From: Micromonospora sp. H61 | GTDB lineage: Bacteria > Actinomycetota > Actinomycetes > Mycobacteriales > Micromonosporaceae | Reading direction: 5' to 3' | NCBI RefSeq assembly: GCF_018070325.1 | Contig: NZ_JAGPXY010000052.1 | Location: 1 to 47,218, forward strand | DNA length: 47,218 bases | Part shown: piece by piece, positions 6,982-14,059 of the stretch | How positions within the stretch are numbered: position 1 is the first letter of the stretch | How the letters are laid out: each line of letters begins with the position of its first letter | Notes under the pieces: model-generated | Told to the model about the DNA's origin: nothing | The model's input: the letters and a program-made list of their open reading frames with translations, nothing else | Databases searched by the model: none | Program-made: the position numbers and the translations under genes

Positions 6982-8232
6982 TCAGCAGCGCAGGTGGTAG
7001 AGGTTGCGACGAGGGGTGCGCAGTGGGTCGAGCCAGCTGGGCGGGAGGAATTCAGGTCGACCGTCCGCCGAGAGACGGACCGTCCAGTCGCCGCGGTGGA
7101 TGAACCGGTGGTGGTAGCCGCAGAGCAGCACCGCATTGCCCAGCGCCGTCCCCCCACCGTCGGCCCAGTGTCGGATGTGGTGACCGTCGCACCATCTCGG
7201 CGGCCGATCACAACCAGGAAAGGCGCAACCGCCGTCCCGCAGGACCAGCGCGCGCCGCAACGGGCCGGTGAAGAGCCGGCGCTGCCGACCGACGTCCAGG
7301 ACCTGACTGTTGCCGTCCAGCACGACCGGCAGCACGCCCGCATCGCAGGCCAGGCGGCGGACCGCGCCGGGGGTGAGGCGCGTGCCGGTCTCCAGTGTTC
7401 CGGCGCGTACGCCGTTGACCAGTTCCTCCAGCGAAACGGTCACCACCAGCTGAGGACGGTCGCCGCCGTTGTCGGGCAGCTGGCCGGTGCGTAGCGCCAG
7501 TCGGCAGATCTCGCCCAACGCGTCGGCGCGGCGCTGACCAGGACTGCGGTCATCCTGCTCACCGGTTGGGGTGCAGAGCGGATCGATGGCCTCGCGCAGC
7601 AGGCTCGCGGTTTCGGTGTCGAGGTTGCCGCTGAGGCGTACCTGGCCGTTTCGTTGCTCGGAGAGCGTGACGTGCCGGCGGGCCTCGGCTCGCTCGGTGG
7701 CCCGCTCCAGAGCCTTCAACTCAGCCTGGTCGGCCAACTCCGGAGCGACGTGCGCGAGGACGCGCTCGCCGAGCCGGCTCAGGCTTGTCGGATCGAAACG
7801 GTCGGCCCAGGTGACCAGTAGTTGGGTGGCCTTGTCCGCCACCTCGGGACCGGCTTCGACCGGGAGGGCGGCGATCGTCTCGGCCACCACCCGACCCTGC
7901 TCGACGGTGATGGCACCGCTGAGCAGCGCGTCGCGCACCGCTGGCGGGGCGGCGTCGATGGTGGCGGCGAGCTGGACCAGCTGGCGGGCGCTGCGACCCG
8001 AGAGCCGCAGCCGCTCCCGAAGCCAGACCGCAGTGGACGAGGCGCCCTGGGTGACCGCCAGCCCGCGACCGTCCAACTCATGGACCAGACCGAGTTGAAC
8101 GGCGGCCAACCGCTGCGCCAACACCTGAGTCGCGTCGAGAGAAGCAAGCAACTCGTCATCGGAGAGCGCCCAGAACGCGGTCTCGGCGCAGTCGTCAACT
8201 GCCCCATCCACCTGCGCCAACGCCTCCAACAT
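6982..8232 (-). CDS. DUF222 / 13E12-repeat-family HNH endonuclease
   Basis: A 416-residue protein: helical DUF222 domain (about residues 20-300) and a C-terminal HNH nuclease domain starting near 334 with zinc-type cysteines (CAFPGC, 336-341; second pair near Cys371), the catalytic DGHHI motif (His351-His352), Asn366 and a final HHRF. The family is named after the 13E12 repeats of Mycobacterium tuberculosis and is often multicopy in actinomycetes; its biological role is poorly known and it is not a typical restriction enzyme. ATG at 8232 follows a TATTCT box by 6 nt, so the mRNA is probably leaderless. Simple-repeat arrays lie on both sides. Confidence 0.9.
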   Translation of the reverse strand: MLEALAQVDGAVDDCAETAFWALSDDELLASLDATQVLAQRLAAVQLGLVHELDGRGLAVTQGASSTAVWLRERLRLSGRSARQLVQLAATIDAAPPAVRDALLSGAITVEQGRVVAETIAALPVEAGPEVADKATQLLVTWADRFDPTSLSRLGERVLAHVAPELADQAELKALERATERAEARRHVTLSEQRNGQVRLSGNLDTETASLLREAIDPLCTPTGEQDDRSPGQRRADALGEICRLALRTGQLPDNGGDRPQLVVTVSLEELVNGVRAGTLETGTRLTPGAVRRLACDAGVLPVVLDGNSQVLDVGRQRRLFTGPLRRALVLRDGGCAFPGCDRPPRWCDGHHIRHWADGGGTALGNAVLLCGYHHRFIHRGDWTVRLSADGRPEFLPPSWLDPLRTPRRNLYHLRC

Positions 8233-8238
8233 GAGAGC

Positions 8239-8244
8239 AGAATA
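8239..8244 (-). promoter_or_regulatory. Likely leaderless -10 box of the HNH gene
   Basis: Reads TATTCT on the minus strand, a good TANNNT -10 element, ending 6 nt before the ATG at 8232. That spacing puts the transcription start at or next to the start codon. No convincing -35 hexamer. Confidence 0.5.
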
Positions 8245-8343
8245 GAACTGGTGTACGACACTTTGGAGTCGTCCTGATCAATGAGTGCAATCAATTTCGT
8301 CGATCATCGTGAGCTGCCCGCTTGTCGTGCCCGCTTGCGCGTC

Positions 8344-8462
8344 CGCCAAGCCGCGCCGCGCCCGCCGAGCCGCGCCGCGCTCGCCGAGCCGCGCCGCGCC
8401 GCGCTCGCCGAGCCGCGCCGTGCTCGCCGAGCCGCGCCGTGCTCGCCGAGCCGCCGCGCCGC
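8344..8462. repeat. Six copies of a 19-bp GC repeat
   Basis: Units of the type CGCCGAGCCGCGCCGYGCT begin at 8344, 8363, 8382, 8406, 8425 and 8444; one extra 5-bp GCGCT slip separates copies three and four, and the last copy is degenerate. Head-to-tail with no spacers, so not a CRISPR. Confidence 0.9.
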
Positions 8463-8490
8463 CGAACCGCCGTGCCGCGAAGTCTCCCCG

Positions 8491-8609
8491 CCGTGCCCTG
8501 CCGCGCCCCGCCGTGCCCTGCCGCGCCCCGCCGTGCCCTGCCGCGCCCCGCCGTGCCCTGCCGTGCCCTGCCGTGCCCTGCCGCGCCGCGCCGCGCCGCG
8601 CCGCGCCGC
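8491..8609. repeat. Alternating decamer array CCGTGCCCTG / CCGCGCCCCG
   Basis: Nine decamers from 8491 to 8580, alternating between the two forms and then three copies of the first form in a row, followed by six CCGCG/CCGCA pentamers (8581-8609). Pure slippage-type satellite; strand bias (C-rich plus strand) is strong. Confidence 0.9.
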
Positions 8610-8773
8610 AGAGACGCAAACCCGCGCTCGCCACTCAGGCCACCCCGCCAAGCCGTGCCCGCCGGCAAATCCGCCTGCTCGCGGCCGAAGGTAAAAGCGT
8701 GGCCGACGCGCGGTGGTCCGAGCGGGACGCGGGGGTGATGGCAGGTTGGCGGGGCTGCCGGGATCATGGGCGT

Positions 8774-9358
8774 ATGACCGAGGCCCGCTCCGATTCACGC
8801 CGGATGACGATCAGCGACCCCCAGGTGATGCGGGCGATGGCCCATCCGGCTCGAATCGCGATCATGGAGCACCTGAACAGTCGCGAGAGTGGTGGGACTG
8901 CCACCGAATGTGCCGAGATCGTTGGGTTGTCGCCGAGCGCAACCAGTTACCACCTTCGGGCGCTGGCGAAGTTCGGCCTGGTTGAGCAGGCGCCGAGCCG
9001 GGGGGACGCGCGCGAGCGGTTGTGGCGTGTGCCGAGTGTGAGTGTGCTGGTCGAGGCGGGTCGTGATGCCGGGCCTGAGGCGCGTGCGGCCGAGCAGGCG
9101 CTGGTGGAGGCGCATGCGGTCCGGGCCATGGAGCGGACCCGGGACTGGTTGCGGCGCGCCGGGGACGAGCCGGCCGAATGGTACGACACCGCTCTGTTCA
9201 CCGACACGCTGTTGCTCCTCACCGCCGACGAGTTGGCCGAGTTGAACGAGGCGGTGCTGGCGCTGCTCCGGCCGTATCACCCGCGGCGGCGGCAGGGTGC
9301 CTCACCGACGGGGGCGCGCACGGTCGCGGTGCAGTACCGGACGGTGCCGTTGGCATAG
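8774..9358 (+). CDS. ArsR-type winged-helix transcriptional regulator
   Basis: A 194-residue regulator. Residues 15-75 are an ArsR-like winged helix: MRAMAHPARIAIMEHL (dimer helix), ATECAEIVGLSPSATSYHLRAL (helix-turn-helix, 43-64), then KFGLVEQAPSRGDARERLW (wing). The C-terminal 110 residues are helical and form an effector or dimer domain without metal-binding Cys. The frame extends upstream through the repeat array, but ATG 8774 is the first codon giving family-like sequence. The gene ends 42 bp before the MFS start and is co-oriented, a common exporter-regulator pairing, so it probably controls that transporter. Confidence 0.87.
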   Translation: MTEARSDSRRMTISDPQVMRAMAHPARIAIMEHLNSRESGGTATECAEIVGLSPSATSYHLRALAKFGLVEQAPSRGDARERLWRVPSVSVLVEAGRDAGPEARAAEQALVEAHAVRAMERTRDWLRRAGDEPAEWYDTALFTDTLLLLTADELAELNEAVLALLRPYHPRRRQGASPTGARTVAVQYRTVPLA

Positions 9359-9364
9359 CCAGGC

Positions 9365-9402
9365 TTGCATCAATCAGTTGTGAAGCATTATTTTCGAAGC
9401 AT
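9365..9402 (+). promoter_or_regulatory. Promoter/operator of the MFS gene with GAAGCAT direct repeats
   Basis: TTGCAT (9365-9370) and TATTTT (9389-9394) are separated by 18 bp and fit a vegetative -35/-10; the ATG at 9401 is 6 nt beyond, suggesting a leaderless mRNA. GAAGCAT occurs twice in direct orientation (9382-9388 and 9396-9402), 14 bp apart, bracketing the -10, a plausible operator for the ArsR-type protein upstream. Confidence 0.5.
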
Positions 9403-10873
9403 GTCCTTCACAACGGACGAGTCGCGCTGGTCGGACGTCTGGCTCGCCGCCGCTGCTCGAGGCACCACGATCTGCGGCGACTTCCTCGCCGCGACCGCGC
9501 TGGCGCTGGCGCTACAGGGTGCCGGTGCCGGCGGTCTGGCCGTATCGGGGCTGCTGTTGTCCGCCACCCTGCCCCTGGTGGTACTCGCCCCACTCGCGGG
9601 CCGACTCGCCGACCGGACGGACAGCCGTACCCTGCTGGTGACCATCGGGTTCGGGCAGGCCGCAATCTGCGCGCTCCTCGCCGTCGTCGAGCAACCGGTA
9701 CTGGTGGTAGGGCTCGTCGCCCTGCTGGCCTGCGGGCTCGCGGTCACCCAACCCTGCCTCGCCGCGCTGCTGCCGGCGATGGTCCGCCCGGCCGACCTGC
9801 CGCGAGCCAGCGCGATCAGTCAGACCGCCGTCTCGCTCGGTGCGCTCGGCGGCCCGGTGCTGGCCGGCCTGCTGGTGGGACAGTTCGGCACCCGCGTACC
9901 GCTGCTTCTCGATGCCGCGACCTACCTGGCGCTCGTGGTCGCGGGCCTACTGCTGCGGACCCGACGCGGCGGCCGGCGGCCCGCCGCCGTGGGCAGCGAG
10001 GCCGCCGTGGGCAGCGAGGCCGCCGTGGGCAGCGAGGCCGCCGTGGGCAGCGAGGCCGCCGTGGGCAGCGAGGCCGCCGTGGGCAGCGAGGCCGCCGCCA
10101 GCCCGGCCACCACCGTGAGCAGCCGGGCCGTTTTGGGCGGCGTGGCAACCCCTGGGGGTACGGAGATCGGCTGGCGGCTGCGCCGCGATCCGCTGATGCT
10201 CGTCATGGTGGTGAGCACCGCCGTGGTGATCGCGGCGATCGGCGGCATCAACGTGATCGAGGTCTTCTTCATCCGGGAGACGCTGGGGGGCTCGGCGACC
10301 ACGTACGGCCTGGTGAGTGCCGCATGGATGGCTGGCATGCTGCCGGGGACCTGGCTCGCCGTACGACTTGCCGGGCGGCTCGACGACGACGGCGCGTTGG
10401 TACGGGGGGTGCTGGCCACTCTGGCCGTGTGCAGCCTGATGGTGTTGCTGGCGGCGACGGTGCCGGCTGCGGGTGTGTTGGTGCCGCTCTGGCTGGTGGG
10501 GGGTGCGGCCAACGGTGGCGAGAACGTCTTCGCCAACCTGCTCACCGCTCGGCGGGTACCGGAGGCGATGCGCGCCCGGGCGTACGCCAGCTACGGCGCT
10601 GCGGTGCAGGGTGGCTCGATGGCCGGCTTCCTGATCGGCGGGGCGTTGCTCGCGGTCGTTCCGCCTCGGCCGCTGATCGCCGGTGCCGGTGTGGTCGGGC
10701 TGCTGGTGGTGCTGGTGTTCGTGCCGGTCGTGACCCGGGCGGTACGACGGTCGTCAAATGCGGGCTTGGCCACTCCGCGGCGGCCCGCCGAGCCGGAGCC
10801 AGCCGCCGGCGATACGGTCGGGCCATGGCTGAGCGCATCGCACGCCCGCGGGTCGGGCACATTCAGTTCCTGA
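9401..10873 (+). CDS. Major facilitator superfamily transporter with an AAVGSE repeat loop
   Basis: A 490-residue MFS protein of the drug-exporter type, with about twelve membrane segments in two halves. The conserved loop between helices 2 and 3 is seen as GRLADRTDSR. The cytoplasmic loop between the halves (residues 185-250) contains six perfect AAVGSE repeats. ATG 9401 is chosen over TTG 9365 because of the promoter-like spacing and normal N-terminus. The last 49 bp overlap mqnA in another frame, and the tail after the final helix (about residue 450 on) is hydrophilic and poorly conserved in appearance. Substrate unknown; regulation by the adjoining ArsR-type protein is likely. Confidence 0.87.
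   Translation: MSFTTDESRWSDVWLAAAARGTTICGDFLAATALALALQGAGAGGLAVSGLLLSATLPLVVLAPLAGRLADRTDSRTLLVTIGFGQAAICALLAVVEQPVLVVGLVALLACGLAVTQPCLAALLPAMVRPADLPRASAISQTAVSLGALGGPVLAGLLVGQFGTRVPLLLDAATYLALVVAGLLLRTRRGGRRPAAVGSEAAVGSEAAVGSEAAVGSEAAVGSEAAVGSEAAASPATTVSSRAVLGGVATPGGTEIGWRLRRDPLMLVMVVSTAVVIAAIGGINVIEVFFIRETLGGSATTYGLVSAAWMAGMLPGTWLAVRLAGRLDDDGALVRGVLATLAVCSLMVLLAATVPAAGVLVPLWLVGGAANGGENVFANLLTARRVPEAMRARAYASYGAAVQGGSMAGFLIGGALLAVVPPRPLIAGAGVVGLLVVLVFVPVVTRAVRRSSNAGLATPRRPAEPEPAAGDTVGPWLSASHARGSGTFSS
9983..10090 (+). repeat. Six perfect 18-bp tandem repeats inside the MFS gene
   Basis: Unit GCCGCCGTGGGCAGCGAG, six identical copies without a single mismatch, coding AAVGSE six times (MFS residues 195-230). 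Perfect identity means recent expansion, and the multiple-of-three unit keeps the frame open. Confidence 0.97.
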
Positions 10874-11676
10874 ACTGCCTGCCGATCTACTGGGGTCTGA
10901 TGCGTTCCGGTGCCCTGCTCGACGTGGACCTGCACAAGGACTCGCCGGACCGGTTGAGCGCGGCGCTGGTCGCCGGCGACCTCGACATCGGCCCGATCAC
11001 GCTCTTGGAGTATCTGAAGCACGCCGACGAGCTGCTGCTCCTGCCGGACCTGGCGGTGGGCAGCGACGGGCCGGTGCTCTCGGTCAACATGGTCTCCACC
11101 CGGCCGCTCGCCGAGTTGGACGGCGCCCGGGTGGCGCTCGGTTCGACCTCGCGGACCGGGGTCATGCTGGCTCAATTGCTGCTCGCCGAGCAGTACAACG
11201 TGCGGCCCGAGTACTTCCGCTGCCCGCCGGATCTGACCCAGATGCTGCTGGAGGCCGACGCCGCCGTGCTGATCGGGGACGTGGCGCTGCGGGCGTACTA
11301 CGAGGCACCGCAGAAGGGCCTCACTGTCACCGACCTCGGCCAGGCGTGGCGGGAGTGGACCGGGCTGCCGATGGTCTTCGCCGTCTGGGCGGTCCGCCGC
11401 GACTTCGCCGCCGCCCACCCGGGCCTGGTGAAGGAGGTGCACGAGGCTTTCCTGCGCTCACGGGACCTCTGCCTGGCGGAGTTGGACCAGGTCGCCGAGG
11501 CGGCTGCCCGCTGGGAGACCTTCGACGCGGAGACGCTGGCCACGTACTTCCGTACCCTCGATTTTTCCCTTGGCGACCGGCAGGTCGCCGGGCTGCGCGA
11601 GTGGGCCCGACGGGCGGCGGCGATCGGCGAGGCCCCGGCGTTGCCGGACGGCGGCCCGGAGTTCTTCGCCGGCTGA
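10825..11676 (+). CDS. mqnA: Chorismate dehydratase, futalosine menaquinone pathway (MqnA)
   Basis: A 283-residue cytoplasmic enzyme converting chorismate to 3-enolpyruvylbenzoate, the first step of the futalosine route to menaquinone. It has the periplasmic-binding-protein-like fold of MqnA: N-terminal RVGHIQFLNCLPIYWGL, DLDIGPITLLEYLKHADELLLLPDLAVGSDGPVLSV in the first lobe, LGSTSRTGVMLAQLLL (ligand loop) and VLIGDVALRAY. ATG 10825 lies inside the end of the MFS gene (49-bp overlap) and gives a normal N-terminus. mqnC is 6 kb downstream; mqnB, mqnD and mqnE are not in the window. A stem-loop follows the gene. Confidence 0.93.
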   Translation: MAERIARPRVGHIQFLNCLPIYWGLMRSGALLDVDLHKDSPDRLSAALVAGDLDIGPITLLEYLKHADELLLLPDLAVGSDGPVLSVNMVSTRPLAELDGARVALGSTSRTGVMLAQLLLAEQYNVRPEYFRCPPDLTQMLLEADAAVLIGDVALRAYYEAPQKGLTVTDLGQAWREWTGLPMVFAVWAVRRDFAAAHPGLVKEVHEAFLRSRDLCLAELDQVAEAAARWETFDAETLATYFRTLDFSLGDRQVAGLREWARRAAAIGEAPALPDGGPEFFAG

Positions 11677-11685
11677 CCGCTGCCA

Positions 11686-11714
11686 GCCGGGCCGGCAAAG
11701 CCAACCGGCCCGGC
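11686..11714. terminator. Stem-loop after mqnA
   Basis: GCCGGGCCGG (11686-11695) pairs perfectly with CCGGCCCGGC (11705-11714), 9-nt loop, 10 nt after the mqnA stop and between convergent genes. No T tract, as is usual in this GC range; may serve both strands. Confidence 0.6.
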
Positions 11715-11736
11715 GAAGCGCCGAGGCGCCAGGGGC

Positions 11737-12699
11737 TCAGGTGCCGGGGCGGAGCAGTGCCTCGGTGATCTTCTGGCAGTTCTTCATGCCGTAGTCGTAG
11801 CCCATGTTGATCGGGTACTTGACCATCACGCCCATCGTCCAGGTGTCACCGATGGCCAGGCAGTTGATGTGCATCTCCTGCTCCCTGGTCCGGTCGATCC
11901 ACCCGTTCTTGATGGCGATCTTCTTCTGCTCGGAGGCCGGGAAGGCCTTGCGGATACCGAAGTCGCCGGCACCGCGAACCTGCTTCATCTCGTTGAGCAG
12001 CCACTTGGTCCACTTCGGCCCGGCGGCGGTGCCGGTGACGATGCAGTTGCCCATCCGGGCGGTGTCCCGGGGGGAGAGCGCCGTCCGGCTCCAGCCCTTG
12101 TCGGGGGCGACGCTGCTGTCGGTCAGTTTGCACATGGAGATGAGCCGCTTGATCGAGGCGTCCCGGTCGACCAGGTTGTAGAACTGTTCGGCCCGGGTGT
12201 TGTCGCTGTCCCGGATGATCCGGGTCGCGTCGGCGAGCTTCGCGTCGCTCGGGGTCTGGCCGGCGTCGGCCGCGCGACGCAGGTAGTCGGCGACGATCCA
12301 AGCCTTGATCATGGAGGCGGTGGTGCTGGTCTCGTCCATGTTCTTCGAACCGATGATCTTCCCGGTTCGGCGGTCGAGGACGCTCCAGGCGTACCAGCCC
12401 TCGATGTTCAGATCGAGGTCCTTGGCCACGAAGGGCAGCGGCTCCAGCGACGGGCTGGGCTTCGGTGACGGCGCGGACGGCTGGCGGGCGCTGCGGTCGG
12501 TGCCGGCGCCGGTGGGGCGGTCGCTGGTGCCGGAGCCGGCGTCGCCCCACTTGGCTGCGGCGGACGACTCGAACGGCGAACCGGGCAGCAGCCGCAGCGA
12601 CACCAGGACCAGCCCGATGAGGATGACCGCGATGGCGATCAGCCGCATCGGGGAAGCCTCGCCGCCGTTGCGCCGGTCGACCCGACGGTTACCGGCCAT
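11737..12699 (-). CDS. Secreted serine hydrolase of class A beta-lactamase fold (paralogue 2)
   Basis: A 320-residue protein with an N-terminal membrane anchor or signal (residues 18-38), a Pro/Ser-rich linker (52-88) and a penicillin-recognising fold: SMIK (Ser129-Lys132), SDN (165-167) and KNG (264-266), equivalent to the SxxK, SDN and KTG motifs. No Glu is found where the class A general base (Glu166) would lie, before the LSPRDTARMG helix, so true beta-lactamase activity is doubtful; a peptidase or binding role is possible. Four Cys (190, 219, 280, 308) match the paralogue and may form two disulfides. Its ATG shares a base with the stop of the upstream paralogue (TGATG). Confidence 0.78.
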   Translation of the reverse strand: MAGNRRVDRRNGGEASPMRLIAIAVILIGLVLVSLRLLPGSPFESSAAAKWGDAGSGTSDRPTGAGTDRSARQPSAPSPKPSPSLEPLPFVAKDLDLNIEGWYAWSVLDRRTGKIIGSKNMDETSTTASMIKAWIVADYLRRAADAGQTPSDAKLADATRIIRDSDNTRAEQFYNLVDRDASIKRLISMCKLTDSSVAPDKGWSRTALSPRDTARMGNCIVTGTAAGPKWTKWLLNEMKQVRGAGDFGIRKAFPASEQKKIAIKNGWIDRTREQEMHINCLAIGDTWTMGVMVKYPINMGYDYGMKNCQKITEALLRPGT

Positions 12700-13688
12700 C
12701 AGAGCTTTCCGACCGGCTGCTGCGGCACCTTGAGCGCGGCGCCCGGCTGCGGGGTGACCAGTTGGGTGGCCACACTGGCGCAGACCTTCGCGCCGTAGTC
12801 CAGGCCGGTCCTGATCGGGTAGCGCAGCATCACCGCGAGGCTCCACTTGCTGGTGACGGCGAGGCAGTTGACGTGCCAGTTGCCGTCGCCGTAGATCGGG
12901 GTCCAGCCGTTCTTCATGCTGACCGGCCCCTGAGCGGTGATCGACTTCGGTAGGCCGTCGATGATCCCCCAGCGGCCACCGCCGGACTCGGTCTTCTGGT
13001 CCTTGGTCGCGGTGGTGCCCCTGACCTTGCTCATCTGATCCAACACCCACTTGGTCCACTTCGGGCCGGCAGCCTTACCGTCGGCGATGCAGTCGCCGAC
13101 CCGGACCGCGTCGCGGGGAGACATCCGGGTATAGCTCCAGTAGCCGGTGTACGGCTTGGTGTTGCCGCGCTTGGTGTCGGTCAGCCCGCAGATCTTGATC
13201 GCCCGCTGGATCACCGCGTCGGGAATGCTGCTGGTCGAGGGCTTGTATGAGCCACCCGCGGCGGCGTGGACCTTGTTCGCCGCCCCGTCGTTGCTGTCGA
13301 CGATGGCGAGTCGAGCCGCCTCCTTCAGCGCTGCGGGCGGCTCCTTGTCGCCGAGCTGCCGCAGGTAGTCGGAGACGATCCACGCTTTGATCATCGATTC
13401 GGTGGAGCTGGTCGCAGTCATGTTCGGCGACCCGGAGATCTTGCCCGTCTTCCGGTCCAGCAGAGCCCATGAGAAGAACTCACCCTTGAAGCTCACCGAC
13501 ACCGGGCCGGCCGCCAGGGTGGGTGGCGGCGGTGGGGTGGGTGCGGGCGCGGCGACGCTCGCCGTGCTTCCGCCGCCGCCTCCGCCGCTGCCGTCGCTGG
13601 CGAGTCGGGCGTACGCGGTGGGGACCAGTAGGACGCCGCCGAGCACGACCGCCGTGATGGCGAGCACCAGGGTCACGCGAGATCGCAT
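12699..13688 (-). CDS. Secreted serine hydrolase of class A beta-lactamase fold (paralogue 1)
   Basis: A 329-residue protein with a signal or anchor (residues 5-27), a Gly/Ser/Pro-rich linker (31-60) and the same fold as its downstream neighbour: SMIK (98-101), then SND (132-134) in place of SDN, and KNG (259-261). The stretches WALLDRKTGKI and SMIKAWIVSDYLR match the paralogue almost residue for residue, so the pair is a tandem duplication that has diverged. Cys167, 200, 275 and 303 align with those of paralogue 2. No Glu166 equivalent is visible. Likely exported to the cell envelope; substrate unknown. It starts the two-gene operon and is divergent from paaA. Confidence 0.78.
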   Translation of the reverse strand: MRSRVTLVLAITAVVLGGVLLVPTAYARLASDGSGGGGGGSTASVAAPAPTPPPPPTLAAGPVSVSFKGEFFSWALLDRKTGKISGSPNMTATSSTESMIKAWIVSDYLRQLGDKEPPAALKEAARLAIVDSNDGAANKVHAAAGGSYKPSTSSIPDAVIQRAIKICGLTDTKRGNTKPYTGYWSYTRMSPRDAVRVGDCIADGKAAGPKWTKWVLDQMSKVRGTTATKDQKTESGGGRWGIIDGLPKSITAQGPVSMKNGWTPIYGDGNWHVNCLAVTSKWSLAVMLRYPIRTGLDYGAKVCASVATQLVTPQPGAALKVPQQPVGKL

Positions 13689-14059
13689 GAGTGGCTGAAC
13701 TCCAGGTGTCAGGGCCGGGGGGACCGGCTTGCCGTCGGGACGAATCGGGTGCGATCGCCGAGGCCGGGGGAGGTGGCCTCTGTGGAGATGTCGATGTCGG
13801 CAGCCGATCGGTTGACCGGCAGAAGTCTACGTCCGGACCGGCAGACCGCCAGGGTTCGACACTAGGCAACCTGCGATAAAGGCGGGATATGGGGCCGGTA
13901 TGAGGTTTTTGCAGGGATTCACCTTTGTTTCGTGGCCTAAGTCACGACGACAGGGCGACCTCCAGGTAGCACAAAGCAGTCATTCGATTACGGATGGGAT
14001 GCTCGGATTCCTGTTACACCCCCTGGCGCAACGTGGCGCAAGCTGTAACACTTAGCCTC
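13689..14059. other. 371-bp divergent intergenic region, serine hydrolase / paaA
   Basis: No gene seen. It should hold both divergent promoters. A TAGACT box on the minus strand (13824-13829) could serve the hydrolase operon. CGTGGCCTAAGTCACG (13931-13946) is a partial dyad resembling a CRP-type site. The paaA-proximal inverted repeat is annotated separately. I looked for a c-di-AMP riboswitch, common before secreted wall hydrolases in actinomycetes, and did not find its motifs. Confidence 0.6.
14012..14050. promoter_or_regulatory. Inverted repeat TGTTACA-N25-TGTAACA upstream of paaA
   Basis: Perfect 7-bp arms at 14012-14018 and 14044-14050; between them the octamer TGGCGCAA occurs twice, 10 bp apart (14024-14031 and 14034-14041). 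The right arm ends 9 bp before the paaA ATG, so it overlaps the promoter or transcript start. A repressor operator for phenylacetate catabolism is the simplest reading. Confidence 0.45.

Larger units (their letters stand above)
8233..8773. other. 541-bp divergent intergenic region, mostly GC repeats
   Basis: Lies between the divergent HNH and ArsR-type genes. It holds the HNH promoter at its left edge, two repeat arrays (8344-8462 and 8491-8609) and about 160 bp of ordinary sequence before the regulator. Open reading frames across it in all phases code only Arg/Ala/Pro strings and are not believed. Confidence 0.75.

Noticed and set aside
8344..8609. CRISPR-like array
   Set aside because: Units are contiguous and have no unique spacers; no cas genes nearby.
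8285..8773. Upstream extension of the ArsR-type gene through the GC satellite
   Set aside because: Adds only Arg/Ala/Pro repeats; ATG 8774 gives a family-like N-terminus.
9178..11676. 832-codon frame running through the MFS gene into mqnA
   Set aside because: Only its last 283 codons are real (mqnA); the earlier part is an out-of-frame reading of the MFS gene with Arg/Gly-rich sequence.
11737..13688. Antibiotic-resistance beta-lactamases
   Set aside because: SxxK and KNG motifs fit the fold, but the Glu166 general base is missing in both, so resistance function is not claimed.
13689..14059. c-di-AMP (ydaO-type) riboswitch upstream of the secreted hydrolases
   Set aside because: The conserved stretches of that riboswitch could not be found on the minus strand.
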